The notes under the pieces: model-generated
The model's database searches: none
What the model was told of the DNA's origin: nothing
The model's input: only the letters and a program-made list of their open reading frames with translations
NCBI GenBank assembly: GCA_021201185.1
Contig: JAJQFJ010000029.1
Coordinates: 1-59,636, forward strand
Direction of reading: 5' to 3'
Origin: Clostridiales bacterium
Lineage (GTDB): Bacteria; Bacillota; Clostridia; Oscillospirales; Oscillospiraceae
DNA length: 59,636 bases
Shown here: one piece after another, positions 52,941 through 59,636 of the stretch
Position numbering within the stretch: position 1 is the stretch's first letter
How the letters are laid out: each line of letters opens with the position of its first letter
Program-made: the position numbers and the translations under genes

Positions 52941-53030
52941 AAAAAAACCGCACCTCCAGGCAGACAGCCCAGACGGTCGGCTTTTTCCCGCCATACTCCC
53001 TGTGGTTTGTTCCACTTCCGTCAGTCATAT
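52941..53030 (-). promoter_or_regulatory. ZTP riboswitch (pfl motif) upstream of fhs
   Basis: Minus-strand leader: TGACTGACGGAAGTGG, ACCACAGGGAG, GGCGGGAAAAAGCCG and CCGTCTGGGC in the order of the pfl/ZTP aptamer (about 53030-52967), followed by an expression platform ending in seven U (52947-52941). ZTP/ZMP accumulation signals low 10-formyl-THF, so turning on fhs is the expected response. Confidence 0.82.
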
Positions 53031-53040
53031 GGCTGATGCT

Positions 53041-53069
53041 AAGATAACACGCCGGGGGGCGATTGTCAA
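53041..53069 (-). promoter_or_regulatory. fhs promoter
   Basis: On the minus strand TTGACA (53069-53064), a 17-nt spacer, TATCTT (53046-53041), placing the start of transcription just before the ZTP aptamer. Confidence 0.8.
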
Positions 53070-53081
53070 GCAAGTCTTTCG

Positions 53082-53195
53082 GGGGAATCGCCGGGGGCCG
53101 GTACGGATTCGCCGGAAGGTGAATGGCGTGTCGTGGGTGCGTGCTGCACCCACGATGATTGGAAGACTTCCGGCGAATTCGTACCAGTTCAAGGA
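53082..53195. repeat. Dispersed palindromic repeat, copy 3
   Basis: Nested inverted repeats: 19 bp outside (53100-53118 with 53167-53185, one mismatch, containing ATTCGCCGGAAG) and 11 bp inside (TCGTGGGTGCA-type around 53130-53155). Confidence 0.75.
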
Positions 53196-53256
53196 TGCTG
53201 TTTTCAGCAAAACCCGGAGATCGGAACTTCCGGTCTCCGGGTCAGGTGTTATAGAT

Positions 53257-54411
53257 TTAGCCCACAAAGCTGATAGCGCAGGTGGTGGGGACGATGTTGA
53301 TGTAGCTCTTGCCCACCCCCAGCTGGAGCTGCTCGCCGGACATGGTGGTGAACTGATACTGGCTGTCCTCGCTGGCTCGGCTCCAGTTGATGGGGATGTA
53401 CTTGCCGCCGCAGGCGTAATAGCCGATACCGCTGCCGGTCATGGTGACGCTGATGCGGCCCTTGCTGTCGCCCTCGATGGTGGAGATGTTGGTCATGATG
53501 ATGACGTTGGTGACGCTGACCTGCTCTCCGGTGGTCCCGTCCACATAGGCGGAGCCGTATTCCGAGACGAGGTATTTGCCGGAGGCGGCGTCATAGGTGA
53601 ACTCGCCGGTCTTGTAGCCGGAGAAGGGGACCGTAATGACGGTGGCGGCGCTACCGTCAGAGGGGGTGCCGTCCTCCACAAAGGACTGCTGCATGGAAAA
53701 GCCCTCCTCGTGCTCCGTGCGGAGGCTGCTGCTGGCCAGATAGTCCGCGATGTCCGAGGCGGTGATATACATGGTGTGCTCGGTGGCGACCCCTGCGGCC
53801 AGACGGGTCTTGTCCCGCCAGAACAGGGTGGAGGCCCCGCCGCTCAAAGCGTCCAGGTCGGTGACACCCAGAGAGGAGATCTTCTCATAGGCGGCGTTGC
53901 TGCCTCCGGCGTGGACCAGGATGCCGTCAAGTCCGGCCACCAGATCCACATAGTAGGGCCGGGTGCTGCGGATGGTGCCCAGATTCCCCTCCACGGAGGA
54001 GATATCCTGATAGACCGCCAGCATACGGGTGATGCCACCCTCCTCCAGCATTTCATAGATGATGTCCGCCTGGCTGTTGCCCGACTGGGGCAGCGCCTGC
54101 TTCAGGTTGTTCAGCATGACCATGACGGGGCGGTTGGCGCTGACGTCCGTCTCCGTGGCCTCGCCGGTCAGGGGGTTCAGCCCCTCCCAGTCCGACATAT
54201 CCACAGCGGCGTCTGTTTCGTCCGCTTCCTGCTCCTCATCGGAGGCTGCCGCCTCCGCAGCGGCGTTGTTCGCCGCCTCCTGCGCGTCGGCCTCCTCTGC
54301 GGAGACGATGTCGGTAGAGGTGTCGTCTGAGGTGTCAGTATCACTGCCGGCGCAGGCGGCCAGGCAGAAAAGAAGCGCCAGTGTCAGGAAAAATGCGATG
54401 GCTCTCTTCAT
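53257..54411 (-). CDS. DUF3048 (YerB-like) lipoprotein
   Basis: The protein has 384 residues. Signal peptide with lipobox LAAC, then an acidic Ala/Glu/Asp-rich linker (about 22-70), then the DUF3048 domain: NPLTGEATETDVSANRPVMVMLNN, ADIIYEMLEEGGITRMLAVYQD, IRSTRPYYVDLV. GGGAGGG precedes ATG 54411. It is an extracytoplasmic protein with no proven function; the Bacillus homologue is YerB. Confidence 0.88.
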   Translation of the reverse strand: MKRAIAFFLTLALLFCLAACAGSDTDTSDDTSTDIVSAEEADAQEAANNAAAEAAASDEEQEADETDAAVDMSDWEGLNPLTGEATETDVSANRPVMVMLNNLKQALPQSGNSQADIIYEMLEEGGITRMLAVYQDISSVEGNLGTIRSTRPYYVDLVAGLDGILVHAGGSNAAYEKISSLGVTDLDALSGGASTLFWRDKTRLAAGVATEHTMYITASDIADYLASSSLRTEHEEGFSMQQSFVEDGTPSDGSAATVITVPFSGYKTGEFTYDAASGKYLVSEYGSAYVDGTTGEQVSVTNVIIMTNISTIEGDSKGRISVTMTGSGIGYYACGGKYIPINWSRASEDSQYQFTTMSGEQLQLGVGKSYINIVPTTCAISFVG

Positions 54412-54442
54412 GGAAAACCCTCCCTTTTCGTATTCTGTAGGT

Positions 54443-54471
54443 ATTTTACCTTATCTCGTCGAAACAGTCAA
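54443..54471 (-). promoter_or_regulatory. Promoter of the DUF3048 lipoprotein gene
   Basis: On the minus strand TTGACT (54471-54466), a 17-nt spacer, TAAAAT (54448-54443). Confidence 0.75.
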
Positions 54472-54556
54472 GGAATATGTCCTTTTCAAATCCTTAAATA
54501 AAATGACAAAACGGTAAAAACGGCGATTTGCGCGGTCTGACGGCAAAGCGAGCATG

Positions 54557-54588
54557 AAAAAAGCCCCCGGCAGAAAACGTTGCCGGGG
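54557..54588 (-). terminator. greA terminator
   Basis: An 8-bp GC stem (54588-54581 with 54572-54565) followed by C and six T on the minus strand. Confidence 0.85.
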
Positions 54589-54594
54589 ACAGAT

Positions 54595-55098
54595 TCAATA
54601 TTCGCTGATTTGGATGGAGCCGTCGTCGGACTGCTTTTCAATGGCCCGGATGGTCAGGGGATAGCTGTAGCTGTCGTTGACCCGGACGGTGACGGTGTCC
54701 CCCACCCGGTGGCCCAGCAGGGCCTTTCCCGCCGGGGAGACGTTGCTGATCCGGTTGCGCAGGGCGTCCTCCTTGACGGTGGTGACGATCTGAAACACGT
54801 CCTCCTCCTCGTCCTCGTCGAACCAGACTGTCACCTTGTCGAACAGTCCCACCTCGTCGGCGGCGGAACGGTCCTCGATGACATGGGCGGTCTCGATCAT
54901 CCGCTCCAGGTAGCGGATACGGCTCTCGTTTTTGTTCTTGTCTCGCTTGGCGGCCTTGTACTCAAAGTTTTCGCTCAAATCGCCGAAGGCCCGGGCGGTC
55001 TTGACCTCCTCCAGAAGCTGGGGGCGCAGGGTGATGCGCCGGTAGTCCAGCTCCTTTCGCATCTGCTCCAGGTCGTTGGCGGTCAGTTGGTCGTGCAT
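54595..55098 (-). CDS. greA: Transcription elongation factor GreA
   Basis: The protein has 167 residues. N-terminal coiled coil with the acidic tip (ARAFGDLSENFEYKAAKRDKN) and C-terminal FKBP-like domain (NVSPAGKALLGHRVGDTVTV). It rescues backtracked RNA polymerase. GGGAGG lies 9 nt before ATG 55098. It has its own terminator; the gap to the polyamine operon is only 37 nt, so read-through is possible. Confidence 0.94.
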   Translation of the reverse strand: MHDQLTANDLEQMRKELDYRRITLRPQLLEEVKTARAFGDLSENFEYKAAKRDKNKNESRIRYLERMIETAHVIEDRSAADEVGLFDKVTVWFDEDEEEDVFQIVTTVKEDALRNRISNVSPAGKALLGHRVGDTVTVRVNDSYSYPLTIRAIEKQSDDGSIQISEY

Positions 55099-55135
55099 AA
55101 ATCAGTACCTCCCTGTTTGGCGCGTGGTCATTGCG

Positions 55136-56350
55136 CTAACGCCGCCCCAGACGGCCCTTAAAATCATGATAGCCGAAGGAGACCAGCTCCTCCAGCCCGC
55201 CGTCCTCCCGGCGCACCCAGATGGCGGGGAGGGGCATCCCGTTGAAGGTGTTGTTCTTGCAGGTGGTGTAGATGGCCATATCCCCGAACAGGAGAGAATC
55301 CCCCTCCTCCAGCGGGGCGGAGAAGCTGAAATCCCCGATGACGTCCCCCGCCAGACAGGTGGGCCCGCCCAGCCGGTAGGTGTACGGCCCCTCTCCCGGT
55401 TCGCCGCCCCCCAGCAGGGGCGGGCGGTAGGGCATCTCCAGCACGTCCGGCATGTGACAGGCGGCGCTGGCGTCCAGAATGGCGATGTTCGTCTCCCCGT
55501 TTTGCAGCACGTCCAGCACCGTGGCCCGGAGATACCCGGCGTTCAGGGCCCAGGCCTCTCCCGGCTCCAGATAGACCTCCACCCCCCAGCGCTCCTGTGC
55601 GTGGCGGGTGCACCCCTCCAGCCGGGGCAGGTCGTAGCCGGGCCGGGTGATGTGGTGCCCGCCGCCGAAATTCAGCCAGGACATCCGGGGCAGCACGTCC
55701 CCGAACCGGGCCTCCACCGCCTGGAGGGTGGTCTCCAGGGCGTCGGAATCCTGCTCGCAGAGGGTGTGGAAGTGAAGCCCGTCCAGCAGGCCCACCAGCT
55801 CCGGGGTCATCTGGGCGTCCCACTGGCTCCGGGTGGTCCCCAGGCGGCTGCCGGGGGCGCAGGGGTCATAGATGGCGTGGCCCTCCTGGGTGGAGCACTC
55901 CGGGTTGACCCGGAGGCCCAGGCTCTTGCCCGCCGCCTTCGCCCGGGGGCCGAATCTGGCCAGCTGCCGGGGAGAGTTAAAGACGATGTGGTCGGCATAG
56001 TTCAGCAGCCGGTCAAACTCGTCCTCCCGGTAGGCCCCGCAAAAGACGTGGACCTCCTTACCGGGCATCTCCTCCCGGCCCAGCCGGGCCTCGTACAGAC
56101 CGCTGGCCTCCGTCCCGGCCAGACAGGGGGCCAGGGTGGGGTACAGGTCGTAGTTGGAAAAGGCCTTCTGTGCCAGCAGCAGCTTGCACCCCGTCCGTTG
56201 GGCCAGCCGGGCCATGAGCTCGCCGTTTTGCCGGAGGGCCCCCTCATCCAGCAGATAGCAGGGGGAGGGGAGAGCCTGAAACAGCGCGCCCAGCTCCACC
56301 CCGGCCAGAGAGGCAAAGGGGGGACGTTCGTCCCGCACAGGGGTGGCCAT
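55136..56350 (-). CDS. nspC: Carboxynorspermidine/carboxyspermidine decarboxylase
   Basis: The protein has 404 residues. An alanine-racemase-fold PLP enzyme: LPSPCYLLDE at the start, the PLP Lys in LLLAQKAFSNY, GLHFHTLCEQ, WLNFGGGHHITRPGYD and the C-terminal GDMAIYTTCKNNTFNGM. It decarboxylates carboxy(nor)spermidine to (nor)spermidine. Its ATG overlaps the stop of the synthase gene (TGATG). Confidence 0.93.
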   Translation of the reverse strand: MATPVRDERPPFASLAGVELGALFQALPSPCYLLDEGALRQNGELMARLAQRTGCKLLLAQKAFSNYDLYPTLAPCLAGTEASGLYEARLGREEMPGKEVHVFCGAYREDEFDRLLNYADHIVFNSPRQLARFGPRAKAAGKSLGLRVNPECSTQEGHAIYDPCAPGSRLGTTRSQWDAQMTPELVGLLDGLHFHTLCEQDSDALETTLQAVEARFGDVLPRMSWLNFGGGHHITRPGYDLPRLEGCTRHAQERWGVEVYLEPGEAWALNAGYLRATVLDVLQNGETNIAILDASAACHMPDVLEMPYRPPLLGGGEPGEGPYTYRLGGPTCLAGDVIGDFSFSAPLEEGDSLLFGDMAIYTTCKNNTFNGMPLPAIWVRREDGGLEELVSFGYHDFKGRLGRR

Positions 56351-57609
56351 CAGTCCACCAGCACCGGGCTGTGGCTCTCACTCCGGGGCAGACCGTACCG
56401 GTCCAGCGCGTCCAGGAAGGGATCGGGGTCGAACTCCTCCACAGTGTGGACGCCCACGGTGTTCCACTTGCCGGTAAGCAGCATGAGGGCCCCGCACATG
56501 GCGGGAACGCCGGTGGTGTAGCTCACCGCCTGGGAGCCCACCTCCCGATAGCATGCCTGATGGTCGCAGACGTTATAGATATAATAGGTCTTGTCCTGGC
56601 CGTTCTGCTTTCCGGTGAAGATGCAGCCGATGTTGGTCTTGCCGTGGGTCCGGGGGCCCAGGCTGGCCGGGTCGGGGAGCAGGGCCTTGAGGAACTTGAT
56701 GGGGACGATCTCATGGCCCTCGAAGCTCACCGGCGTGGTGGACAGCATGCCAACGTCCTGGAGACAGCGCATATGGTCCAGATAGCTCTGGCCGAAGGTC
56801 ATAAAGAACCGGATGCGTTTCGCCTCCGGCAGATTCTCCCCCAAAGACTCGATCTCCTCGTGGTGTAGCAGGTACATATCCTTGTGGCCCACCTGGTCAA
56901 AGTCGTACTCCCGCTTGTTGCTCATGGGCGGGATCTCCACCCAGTGGCCGTCCTCCCAGTAGCTGCCGGGGGCGGAGACCTCCCGGAGATTGACCTCCGG
57001 GTTGAAGTTGGTGGCGAAGGCGTAGCCGTGGTCGCCGCCGTTGCAGTCCAGAATGTCGATGGTGTCGATGGTGTCGAACTCGTGCTTTTTGGCGTAGGCG
57101 CAGTAGGCCTGACTGACGCCGGGGTCGAAGCCGCAGCCCAGCAGGGCGATGAGCCCCGCGTCCTCGAATTTCTTCCGGTAGGCCCACTGCCAGGAGTAGT
57201 CAAAGTAGGCGGAGAAGCCCTTCTCCTGACACCGCCGCTCGTAAATCTCCCGCCAGGCGGGGTCGTCGGTGTCCTCCGGCTCATAGTTGGCGGTGTCCAT
57301 ATAGTTCACCCCGCAGGCGAGGCAGGCGTCCATAATGGTCAGGTCCTGATAGGGGAGGGCGATGTTCATCACCAGATCGGGCTGATAGGAGCGAATGAGG
57401 GCGATGACCTGCTCCACATCGTCGGCGTCCACCTGGGCGGTGGTCAGCCTGGTGGCCGTTTTGGGGGCCAGCTCTGCGGCCAGACGGTCGCATTTGGCCT
57501 TGGTGCGGCTGGCGATGCACAGCTCGGTAAACACCTCGCTGACCTGGCAGCATTTGTGGATGGCGACGGAGGCCACGCCGCCGCAGCCGATGACTAACAC
57601 TCTGCTCAT
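56350..57609 (-). CDS. Carboxynorspermidine/carboxyspermidine synthase (saccharopine dehydrogenase family)
   Basis: The protein has 419 residues. N-terminal Rossmann motif VIGCGGVASVAIHKC, then MDTANYEPEDTDDPAW, YSWQWAYRKKFED and GCGFDPGVSQAYCAYA. It condenses putrescine or diaminopropane with aspartate semialdehyde. Position between speB and nspC makes the polyamine role secure rather than lysine metabolism. Confidence 0.93.
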   Translation of the reverse strand: MSRVLVIGCGGVASVAIHKCCQVSEVFTELCIASRTKAKCDRLAAELAPKTATRLTTAQVDADDVEQVIALIRSYQPDLVMNIALPYQDLTIMDACLACGVNYMDTANYEPEDTDDPAWREIYERRCQEKGFSAYFDYSWQWAYRKKFEDAGLIALLGCGFDPGVSQAYCAYAKKHEFDTIDTIDILDCNGGDHGYAFATNFNPEVNLREVSAPGSYWEDGHWVEIPPMSNKREYDFDQVGHKDMYLLHHEEIESLGENLPEAKRIRFFMTFGQSYLDHMRCLQDVGMLSTTPVSFEGHEIVPIKFLKALLPDPASLGPRTHGKTNIGCIFTGKQNGQDKTYYIYNVCDHQACYREVGSQAVSYTTGVPAMCGALMLLTGKWNTVGVHTVEEFDPDPFLDALDRYGLPRSESHSPVLVD

Positions 57610-57630
57610 AGGAAAGGCTCCTTTCTCTAT

Positions 57631-58488
57631 TCAATCACTCAAAGCCAGCAGCAGCTCCCGCACCACCTTGCAGGCGGTGGCGGTGGAGGCTCCTGTGGGG
57701 TCCAGCATGGGGGCCAGCTCGTTCACGTCGGCGGCCACAATGCGACAGCCGGACAGGGCGGTGATGGCATTTAACAGCTGGGGGAAGAACACGCCCCCCG
57801 CCTCCGGGGTGCCTGTTCCGGGGAACACGCCGGGGTCGAGGCAATCCAGGTCGATGGTGAGATACACCGGCGTTTGCTGCGCCCGAAGCTGCTCGGCCAG
57901 CTCCGACACGCCGTCCAGAGAGAAGGGGTGGAGGTCGGTGTGCTGCCGGGCGAAGCGGAACTCCTCCCGGTCGCCGCTGCGGATGGCGAACTGGTGGATG
58001 CGCCCGTCTCCCGTCAGCTCCCAGCACCGGCGCATGACGCAGGCGTGGCTCAGCCGGACTCCCAGATAGTCGTCCCGAAGGTCGGCGTGGGCGTCGAGGT
58101 GGACGATGTGGAGGCCGGGATACCGCTCTGCCACCGCCCGGACGGCCCCCAGCGTCACCAGATGCTCGCCTCCCAGCAGCAGGGGCAGCTTGCCGTCGGA
58201 GAGGATGGTCTCCGTCCGGGCCTGGATGTCCGCAAGAGCGGCCTCCGGGGAGCCGAAGGGCAGCTCCAGGTCGCCGGAGTCAAAGACGGCGCAGTCGGTC
58301 AGGTCTTTGTCCTGATAGGGGCTGTAGGTCTCCAGGCCGAAGCTCTCGTGCCGGATGGCGGAGGGGCCGAACCGGGCCCCGGGGCGAAAGCTGGTGGTGG
58401 AGTCGAAGGGCGCGCCGAACAGGACGATACCTGCCCTGTCATAGTCGCTGTCGCAGGCCAGAAAGGTCTCTACGTTCCGTTCCAGCAT
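57631..58488 (-). CDS. speB: Agmatinase
   Basis: The protein has 285 residues. Ureohydrolase dimanganese motifs: GGEHLVTLG, HLDAHADLRDDY and TIDLDCLDPGVFPGTGTPEAGG. It converts agmatine to putrescine and urea. Three bases separate it from speE. No arginine decarboxylase is in the window. Confidence 0.93.
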   Translation of the reverse strand: MLERNVETFLACDSDYDRAGIVLFGAPFDSTTSFRPGARFGPSAIRHESFGLETYSPYQDKDLTDCAVFDSGDLELPFGSPEAALADIQARTETILSDGKLPLLLGGEHLVTLGAVRAVAERYPGLHIVHLDAHADLRDDYLGVRLSHACVMRRCWELTGDGRIHQFAIRSGDREEFRFARQHTDLHPFSLDGVSELAEQLRAQQTPVYLTIDLDCLDPGVFPGTGTPEAGGVFFPQLLNAITALSGCRIVAADVNELAPMLDPTGASTATACKVVRELLLALSD

Positions 58489-58491
58489 GGC

Positions 58492-59346
58492 TCACGCCTC
58501 CACTTCCTGGAGCATCTCCTCCAGAAAGGCGGGGAGGCAGAAGGCCCCCACGTGGAGCCGGGTGGTGTAGTACCGGGTGCGGAGGTTCAGTGCGTTCCAG
58601 GCGGCGGCGTCCAGGTCGTCCACCGGGTGGTATTTCTTGCTGGCAAAGCCGAACAGCCAGTAGCCCGCCGCATAGGTGGGAATGTGGGCCTGATACACCC
58701 GGCTGATGGGGAAGGTGCTGACGATCCGCTTGTGGCTGCGCTGCATGGCCTCGGCGTCCTCGGCGTAGAAGGGGCTGCCCTGCTGGTTTACCATAATGCC
58801 GTCCTCCCGGAGAGCGGTGTAGCAGCTGCCGTAAAACTCCCGGGTGAAGAAGCCCTCGGAGGGGCCGAAGGGGTCGGTGAAGTCCACGATGATCAGGTCG
58901 TAGCTGGCCTCCCGGCGGCGGATGAATTTCAGGGCGTTGCCGAAGTGGATCTTCACCCGCCGGTCATCCATCCGGCAGGCGTTGCCCGGCAGGAACTCCC
59001 GGCAGGCCTCCACCACCTGGGGGTCCATCTCCACCAGGTCGATGCTCCTGACCCGGTCATACCGGGTCAGCTCCCGGACGACGCCGCCGTCTCCGGCCCC
59101 GATGACCAGAATGTCCCGGATGCCCTGGTGGACGGCCATGGGGACGTGGGTGATCATCTCGTCGTAGATGAACTCGTCCCGCTCGGTGAGCATGACGCTG
59201 CCGTCCAGGGTGAGCACCCGGCCATACTCCGGCGTTTCGAAGATGTCGATCTGCTGATAGCTGCTCCGCTTGGAGTAGAGATGACGATTGACCCGGATGC
59301 TGTGCTTCACGTCCGGGGTATGAAATTCGCTGAACCAGAGATCCAT
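58492..59346 (-). CDS. speE: Spermidine synthase
   Basis: The protein has 284 residues from ATG 59346. Signatures: FETPEYGRVLTLDGSVMLTERDEF, IGAGDGGVVRELTRY and DLIIVDFTDPFGPSEGFFT. The enzyme transfers an aminopropyl group from decarboxylated AdoMet to putrescine. First gene of the polyamine operon in the window. No AdoMet decarboxylase gene is visible here. Confidence 0.94.
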   Translation of the reverse strand: MDLWFSEFHTPDVKHSIRVNRHLYSKRSSYQQIDIFETPEYGRVLTLDGSVMLTERDEFIYDEMITHVPMAVHQGIRDILVIGAGDGGVVRELTRYDRVRSIDLVEMDPQVVEACREFLPGNACRMDDRRVKIHFGNALKFIRRREASYDLIIVDFTDPFGPSEGFFTREFYGSCYTALREDGIMVNQQGSPFYAEDAEAMQRSHKRIVSTFPISRVYQAHIPTYAAGYWLFGFASKKYHPVDDLDAAAWNALNLRTRYYTTRLHVGAFCLPAFLEEMLQEVEA

Positions 59347-59394
59347 GACGGGAGGCTCCTTTCTTTGGTGGGATGGTTTCTGATACGCATTGAT

Positions 59395-59636
59395 ACCTCC
59401 CCTGAAAGGGGAGGGGGACCGGCGCAAGCCGGTGGAGGGGTGCGGTAGGGGCTAATATAATGTTGAAGCCTTCCGGCGAATTCGCCGCTAGAATAGAGCA
59501 GCAAAGCAGGTGCCTACTGCAACCCCTCAGTCAGCTTCGCTGACAGCTCCCCTTTCAGGGGAGCCAGGAAACGCGCTTCCAACCTCCCCTGAAAGGGGAG
59601 GGGGACCGGCGCAAGCCGGTGGAGGGGTGCGGTAGG
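59395..59636. repeat. Dispersed palindromic repeat, copy 4, with internal 55-bp direct repeat
   Basis: The 55 bases 59395-59449 recur exactly at 59582-59636, where the window ends. Between them lie the CTTCCGGCGAATTCGCC block (about 59470) and the CAGTCAGCTTCGCTGACAG hairpin (about 59528) also found in copy 1. Confidence 0.85.

Noticed and set aside
56350..57609. Lysine-pathway saccharopine dehydrogenase
   Set aside because: The operon with nspC, speB and speE points to carboxynorspermidine synthase instead.

Overview
The window is about 60 kb of a high-GC Gram-positive chromosome. The gene content and order (DUF1385-prmC, rapZ-yvcK-whiA-dnaE, a cysteine T-box, ZTP and NiCo riboswitches, AGGAGG-type ribosome sites, OmpR/HAMP-kinase pairs) and a GC-rich Clostridia-type codon usage suggest an anaerobic gut Firmicute of the Oscillospirales, perhaps close to Flavonifractor, Lawsonibacter or Pseudoflavonifractor. 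The order is well supported by gene content; the genus is a guess.

Region 1 (1-19138) is housekeeping. It holds the 3' end of mfd, a tRNA-Leu(CAA), a secreted lipoprotein with an adjacent two-component system, DUF1385-prmC, recA-recX, rimO-pgsA, a cysteine T-box controlling cysE-cysS, a free-standing resolvase-type HTH protein, a split cobalamin methionine synthase (reactivation domain and MetH core as separate genes) and rpsB-tsf.

Region 2 (about 19190-32590) is an accessory island of lower and uneven GC, bracketed by an identical 24-bp repeat that forms the tsf terminator on the left and the terminator of the Ni/Co exporter on the right. Its left part has a divergent locus: a PadR regulator with two paralogous HAAS-type membrane proteins and a small secreted protein on one side, and a papain-like secreted peptidase (signal peptide apparently frameshifted, with a 16-codon ORF in its leader) plus two small membrane proteins on the other. 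The right part is a mobilizable transposon of the Tn4451/TnpX type: MOBP relaxase, MobC, small HTH proteins, a large serine recombinase, TnpW, an XRE regulator, an AT-hook-like protein of unknown function and TnpV. It is rich in non-coding palindromes, including hairpins with a recurrent AAAAT/ATTTT loop and repeated GGTAGCNGCTACC sites.

Region 3 (32600-59346) returns to core genes: a NiCo-riboswitch-controlled cation exporter, polA-rimI-tsaD, trpS, a polyprenyl-phosphate sugar-1-phosphate transferase, three small uncharacterised genes, a phosphoesterase, murB-rapZ-yvcK-whiA-dnaE, a phage-like DUF6291-type gene with a coding tandem repeat that overlaps the dnaE 3' end, a decapitated glutamine amidotransferase, ZTP-riboswitch-controlled fhs, a DUF3048 lipoprotein, greA, and a polyamine operon (speE-speB-carboxynorspermidine synthase-nspC). 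A dispersed palindromic repeat family occurs at four intergenic sites, the last running off the window end.
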